Below, piece after piece: positions 6,857 to 10,224 of a stretch of 10,224 bases of DNA (position 1 is the first letter of the stretch; each line of letters opens with the position of its first letter). The notes under the pieces were generated by a model. That model saw nothing but the letters and a program-made list of their open reading frames with translations, was not told the origin of the DNA and did not search any database. This DNA is from Prolixibacteraceae bacterium. Its GTDB lineage: Bacteria; Bacteroidota; Bacteroidia; Bacteroidales; Prolixibacteraceae. Position numbers and translations under genes: made by a program. Location of the stretch: NCBI GenBank assembly GCA_007116765.1, contig SKHV01000342.1, positions 1 through 10,224 of the forward strand, read 5' to 3'.

Positions 6857-8383
6857 ATGACACAGCAAAAAGTTAGAGTAAGGTTTGCCCCAAGTCCTAC
6901 CGGGCCATTGCACATGGGAGGTGTGCGCACGGCATTGTTCAATTATTTGTTTGCGAAAAAGCACAATGGCGATTTTCTTCTTCGTATAGAAGATACCGAT
7001 CAAACCCGTTATGTGGCAGGAGCCGAAGAGTACATTATGGAAGCGTTGGCATGGTGTGGTATCAATATCGACGAAGGAGTGCGCGAAGGAGGTAAATACG
7101 GTCCTTACAGGCAGTCGGAGAGAAAAGAATTGTATCGTGAATATGCTCAAATGTTAATTGATAGCGGCAATGCGTATTATGCATTCGACACTGCGGAAGA
7201 ATTAGACAAAATCAGAAGCACTTGCGAGGGGAAAGGCGAAACTTTTACTTACAATGCCGAAACTCGCACTAAATTGCGCAATTCGCTTTCAATGCCAAAA
7301 GGCGATGTAGAGAAACTGATTGCTGCCGGCGAAAACTATGTGATACGTTTTAAAATGGCCGTAAATGTAAACGTGACCGAACACGATATTATTCGAGGTG
7401 CAGTAACTTTCAATACCGATAGGCTCGACGACAAAGTGTTGTTTAAGTCTGACGGAATGCCCACTTACCATTTGGCCAACGTGGTTGACGATCACTTAAT
7501 GAAAATAACTCATGTAATACGTGGTGAAGAATGGTTGCCCTCTATGCCTCTTCATGTATTATTATACGAAAAATTAGGCTGGGAGAAACCTGCTTTTGCA
7601 CACCTTCCACTAATTTTAAAGCCAGTTGGAAAAGGAAAACTCAGCAAACGCGACGGCGATAAAATGGGATTCCCTGTATTCCCGCTTCAGTGGACCGATC
7701 CCAAAACCGGCGAAGTTTCATCGGGCTATCGTGAGGACGGTTATTTTCCCGGAGCTTTTGTAAATATGCTGGCCTTATTGGGCTGGAATCCCGGCACTGA
7801 GCAAGAAATATTTTCTATGGAAGAACTCATCGAGGCTTTCGATCTCGACAGGGTAGGGAAGTCGGGCTCAAAGTTCGACCCCGACAAGGCTAAATGGTTC
7901 AACCACCAATACATGCAAATTATCGAAAGTGAAGAGTTGTCGGGCATGTTTCATGTTTTCCTCAAAGAAATGGGCATTGATGTACCCTTGAAATACACAA
8001 TCAAAGTAGTGTCGATGTTGAAAGAACGTGCCACTTTTATTCCCGATATTTGGGAACAAGGCTACTATTTCTTCACAGCTCCCGAAACTTACGACGAAAA
8101 AACGGTGAAAAAACGGTGGAAAGAGGGTGTGCCCGAAATGATGCTTCAAATTTATACATTCATTAAAAACTATAAGGGCGAATGGGAAGCACTTGCGGTG
8201 AAAGAACAGTTCTCGGAGTTTGTAACTGCCAACGAGTGGGGATTTGGAGTGGTAATGAATGCTTTCCGCCTTTGTATTGTGGGTGCAGCTCTGGGTGCCG
8301 ACCTGTTCGAAATTTGTGAAATGATTGGAAAGGACGAGACTTTAAACCGTATTGAAAAGGGCGTAAAAAAAATTGGAAAATAA
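6857..8383 (+). CDS. gltX: Glutamyl-tRNA synthetase
   Basis: This 508-aa cytoplasmic class I aminoacyl-tRNA synthetase charges tRNA-Glu with glutamate. The N-terminal segment RFAPSPTGPLHMGG (9-22) carries the HIGH-type signature in the form HMGG, followed by LRIEDTDQTR (42-51), which is diagnostic of the Glu/Gln enzymes. The second ATP motif appears as KLSKR (261-265), the KMSKS equivalent, after HLPLILKPVGKGK. The catalytic Rossmann domain and stem-contact fold cover roughly 1-330, and the helical anticodon-binding region covers about 340-508. Length is near the family norm. The segment FPLQWTDPKTGEVSSGYREDG (275-295) after KLSKR looks like a short insertion compared with the E. coli enzyme. 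Whether it also charges tRNA-Gln cannot be decided here. It has its own promoter just upstream. Confidence 0.97.
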   Translation: MTQQKVRVRFAPSPTGPLHMGGVRTALFNYLFAKKHNGDFLLRIEDTDQTRYVAGAEEYIMEALAWCGINIDEGVREGGKYGPYRQSERKELYREYAQMLIDSGNAYYAFDTAEELDKIRSTCEGKGETFTYNAETRTKLRNSLSMPKGDVEKLIAAGENYVIRFKMAVNVNVTEHDIIRGAVTFNTDRLDDKVLFKSDGMPTYHLANVVDDHLMKITHVIRGEEWLPSMPLHVLLYEKLGWEKPAFAHLPLILKPVGKGKLSKRDGDKMGFPVFPLQWTDPKTGEVSSGYREDGYFPGAFVNMLALLGWNPGTEQEIFSMEELIEAFDLDRVGKSGSKFDPDKAKWFNHQYMQIIESEELSGMFHVFLKEMGIDVPLKYTIKVVSMLKERATFIPDIWEQGYYFFTAPETYDEKTVKKRWKEGVPEMMLQIYTFIKNYKGEWEALAVKEQFSEFVTANEWGFGVVMNAFRLCIVGAALGADLFEICEMIGKDETLNRIEKGVKKIGK

Positions 8384-8467
8384 TATTAACCCGTGGAGTG
8401 GTATTCAATTGTATATGAATTATTGAGCATAAATAAAAACTATGGCGATTAATTAAACTATTATAGT

Positions 8468-9166
8468 ATGAAAAAAAGTTTCCTTGTCGTGTTGCTATTT
8501 GCAACTTCAATAGCTTTTTCACAAGAAAACAGCATCAAAACCAATCTGTTCGGTATATCGTATGGCAGTTATGGGCTTACTTACGAGCGCGAAATTGTTC
8601 CCGGCAACACCCTTAGTCTTAGTGGAGCTTACTGGAATTTGAATTACGGCTTTATGCCGATATTCGATTGGGCATCGTTTACTGGGAGCGTAAAACTCAC
8701 CGATATGTATAGCGGTTTTCATACTACGCTCGAGTATCGGTTTTATATGAACAAAGAAATCATGAGCGGGTTTTATATGGCTCCTTATGCCCGATATGCT
8801 CAGCATAACCTTATGCTCTTTGATGAAATAAGGGGCACTAATTTCGATGTGGAAACTAAATTGTCGGGGCTTGCCCTGGGCTTTCAGATGGGTTACCAGT
8901 GGGTATTAAGCAAAGGCTTTACCATTGACTGGTTTTTTGTGGGGCTTGGTGTTGAACGCTACGTGATTAATGGTAATTATGTTACTGCCAATTCTTCGAG
9001 CTTTAATTACAGCACCATAGTAAAAGATGTGCGCGATGTATTTGAAGGTTGGAACTATTTCGAAAAACGATTGACCACCGATTCTTATAACGACAGGCTA
9101 CATGTGAAACTGCCATTTTTAGGGCCAAGTTTTAGATCCGGTTTTTCTATTGGCTATGCTTTTTAG
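8468..9166 (+). CDS. Small outer-membrane beta-barrel protein (DUF3575-like)
   Basis: The 232-aa protein has a clear signal peptide, MKKSFLVVLLFATSIAFS, with cleavage before Gln19. The mature part begins with NSIKTNLFGISYGSYGLTYE, reminiscent of the start of Bacteroidota DUF3575-type and other small outer-membrane barrels (KTNL...). It continues with alternating polar/aromatic stretches such as LEYRFYM, LALGFQMGYQWVL and DWFFVGLGVERY, and ends in GFSIGYAF with a terminal Phe, the usual barrel C-terminus recognised by the Bam complex. An 8-strand-size barrel in the outer membrane is the likely fold. No enzymatic motif is visible and the function is unknown. It lies 84 bp after gltX with no clear promoter of its own. 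Its TAG stop forms part of the first unit of a 7-bp tandem repeat. Confidence 0.8.
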   Translation: MKKSFLVVLLFATSIAFSQENSIKTNLFGISYGSYGLTYEREIVPGNTLSLSGAYWNLNYGFMPIFDWASFTGSVKLTDMYSGFHTTLEYRFYMNKEIMSGFYMAPYARYAQHNLMLFDEIRGTNFDVETKLSGLALGFQMGYQWVLSKGFTIDWFFVGLGVERYVINGNYVTANSSSFNYSTIVKDVRDVFEGWNYFEKRLTTDSYNDRLHVKLPFLGPSFRSGFSIGYAF

Positions 9167-9210
9167 ACATTAGAGGTAAGACGTAAGACGTTAGATGCAA
9201 GACATTAAAT
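9162..9210. repeat. Degenerate 7-bp tandem repeat, block A (about 7 units)
   Basis: Seven consecutive heptamers can be laid out without gaps: TTTAGAC, ATTAGAG, GTAAGAC, GTAAGAC, GTTAGAT, GCAAGAC, ATTAAAT. The third and fourth are identical and the others fit a loose GTwAGAC consensus, with the first and last the most diverged. The first unit includes the stop codon of the outer-membrane protein gene. The period is seen directly; a function is not known. Confidence 0.7.
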
Positions 9211-9271
9211 ACAATATAGAACTCAATCCCGTCTTAGGCAGAAGCCATCGACCAGCAACAGCCTGCTGACC

Positions 9272-9300
9272 AATGACTTAATGACTAATGACTAATGACT
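9272..9300. repeat. 7-bp tandem repeat, block B (4 units of AATGACT)
   Basis: AATGACT occurs at 9272-9278, 9280-9286, 9287-9293 and 9294-9300, all perfect, with one extra T between the first and second. The block ends 6 bp before the fumarase stop codon on the opposite strand. GCTGACC at 9265-9271 may be a decayed further unit. The unit differs from block A although the period is the same. Confidence 0.8.
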
Positions 9301-9306
9301 TTTAAA

Positions 9307-10224
9307 TTATAACTGTTCAAAAAAGTCGTTCCCTTTATTGTCAACTATAATGAAGGCGGGGAAATTTTCCACTTTAATTTTCCTTACGGCTTCCATGCCA
9401 AGCTCTTCAAAATCTACTATTTCAACTTCCTTGATGCTTTCTTTTGCAAGAATTGCAGCCGGCCCACCTATTGAACCCAGGTAAAACCCTCCGTATTTTT
9501 TACAGGCATCGGTAACTTGTTTCGAACGGTTTCCTTTGGCAACCATAATCATTGAGCCACCCATACTCTGGAACTCATCTACATACGAATCCATGCGACC
9601 AGCCGTAGTTGGGCCAAAGCTACCCGAAGCCATTCCCTTAGGCGTTTTTGCAGGACCGGCATAGTAAACCGGGTGCTTTTTGAAGTAGTCGGGCATGGGT
9701 TTGCCCGAATCAATCATTTCTTTGATTTGAGCATGTGCAATATCGCGTGCAACTATCAAAGTACCGTTCAGGTTGAGGCGTGTTTTCACCGGGTGCTTTG
9801 CCAGTTCGGCCAGCACTTCTTCCATTGGTCTGTCGAGGTCAATGTTCACGGGGTCGGCCATTTCGGGCGATTTCTCGGGCAGGAACCTGCGTGGGTTTTT
9901 CTCCAGTTCTTCGAGGAAAATTCCCTCTTCGGTTATTTTTGCTTTGATGTTGCGGTCGGCACTACAGCTAACGCCCAGACCAACCGGGCACGATGCCGCG
10001 TGGCGTGGCAGGCGGATTACACGTACATCGTGCACAAAGTATTTGCCACCAAATTGTGCACCAATGCCGCTTTCCTGGCATATTTTCAGCACTTTTTCTT
10101 CCCATTCCAGGTCACGAAAAGCCTGGCCGCCCATTTTTCCTTCGGTAGGCAGGTGATCAAGGTATCCGGCCGATGCCTTTTTCACAGTGGCCAGTGTAGC
10201 CTCGGCCGATGTGCCCCCAATAAC
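9307..10224 (-). CDS. fumA: Class I fumarate hydratase, C-terminal part (5' end outside window)
   Basis: The reading frame is open to the right edge, so 305 codons plus a TAA stop are visible and the true start is beyond 10224. The first visible residues are VIGGTSAEATLAT, an internal motif of class I [4Fe-4S] fumarases; an in-frame GTG at 10183-10185 is not the start. Further matches to E. coli FumA/FumB include SCSADRNIKAKI (codon for its Cys at 9964-9966, the likely third iron-sulfur ligand), STRL-like KTRLNLNGT, YYAGPAKTP, GPTTAGRMDSYVD, GSMIMVAKGNRS, GGFYLGSIGGPAA and the tail FPAFIIVDNKGNDFFEQL. It interconverts fumarate and malate in the cytoplasm; the oxygen-sensitive cluster fits an anaerobic or microaerobic lifestyle. 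Both the end of the catalytic N-terminal domain and the whole Fumerase_C domain are present. It is convergent with the outer-membrane protein gene. Confidence 0.95.
   Translation of the reverse strand, partial: VIGGTSAEATLATVKKASAGYLDHLPTEGKMGGQAFRDLEWEEKVLKICQESGIGAQFGGKYFVHDVRVIRLPRHAASCPVGLGVSCSADRNIKAKITEEGIFLEELEKNPRRFLPEKSPEMADPVNIDLDRPMEEVLAELAKHPVKTRLNLNGTLIVARDIAHAQIKEMIDSGKPMPDYFKKHPVYYAGPAKTPKGMASGSFGPTTAGRMDSYVDEFQSMGGSMIMVAKGNRSKQVTDACKKYGGFYLGSIGGPAAILAKESIKEVEIVDFEELGMEAVRKIKVENFPAFIIVDNKGNDFFEQL

Noticed and set aside
8163..8522. A 119-codon open frame on the - strand across the end of gltX and the start of the outer-membrane protein gene
   Set aside because: It overlaps two well-supported genes on the other strand and has no family resemblance or start context; taken as a chance frame.
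9221..9267. GC-rich stretch with GGC-AGAA-GCC and CAGCA...TGCTG pairings as a bidirectional terminator
   Set aside because: Stems are only 3 and 5 bp and no U-tract follows on either strand.
9773..10156. A 127-codon open frame on the + strand opposite the fumarase gene
   Set aside because: It lies wholly antisense to strongly conserved fumarase coding sequence, and its product is Ser/Arg/Pro-rich with no recognisable domain, as expected of a shadow frame.
1..10224. Search by eye for tRNA/rRNA genes, CRISPR arrays, transposases, integrases, riboswitches and toxin-antitoxin or phage-defence genes
   Set aside because: None was recognisable; all stretches over 200 bp are accounted for by the listed genes or by the 2490-2690 promoter region.

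Overview
The window looks like ordinary chromosome of a member of the Bacteroidota, most likely a free-living Bacteroidales/Marinilabiliales-type bacterium. The signs are moderate-to-low GC, AT-rich start contexts with no Shine-Dalgarno sequence, at least one good TTTG...TAnnTTTG promoter of the Bacteroidota type, and proteins with Bacteroidota character (signal peptides cleaved before Gln, a patatin-barrel outer-membrane protein, class I fumarase, type 2 IPP isomerase). The lineage is inferred from these features, not from a database search.

Left part (1-2489): the last 39 codons of a PepD-type M20 dipeptidase run rightwards into the edge of a leftward gene group. Read leftwards from about 2490, this group is type 2 isopentenyl-diphosphate isomerase, a Blc-type lipocalin lipoprotein and a PlsC-type lysophosphatidate acyltransferase. 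The stop codons of pepD and plsC sit directly side by side on opposite strands. A 9-bp perfect inverted repeat lies between the isomerase and the lipocalin.

Middle part (2490-6684): a 201-bp divergent intergenic region carries a promoter -10 candidate on each strand. It separates the leftward group from a rightward HAD-IB phosphatase, a YitT-family membrane protein (YitT membrane domain plus DUF2179) and a 762-aa patatin phospholipase fused to a POTRA-like region and an outer-membrane beta-barrel. The YitT stop codon is followed at once by the patatin ATG.

Right part (6685-10224): glutamyl-tRNA synthetase with a well-formed promoter, then a small outer-membrane beta-barrel protein, then, convergent to it, the C-terminal half of a class I fumarate hydratase that runs off the right edge. 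The 140 bp between the last two are largely made of two different 7-bp tandem repeats.

Taken together, most genes are housekeeping or envelope functions. Isoprenoid supply (isomerase), phosphatidate synthesis (plsC), a lipid-binding lipocalin, a HAD-IB phosphatase and an outer-membrane patatin give the left and middle parts a loose membrane-lipid theme. No mobile element, CRISPR array, RNA gene, defence system or biosynthetic cluster is visible. I did not find an undescribed system. The most unusual items are the heptamer repeats, the very tight gene junctions and the intergenic inverted repeat. No gene-free stretch exceeds about 200 bp.
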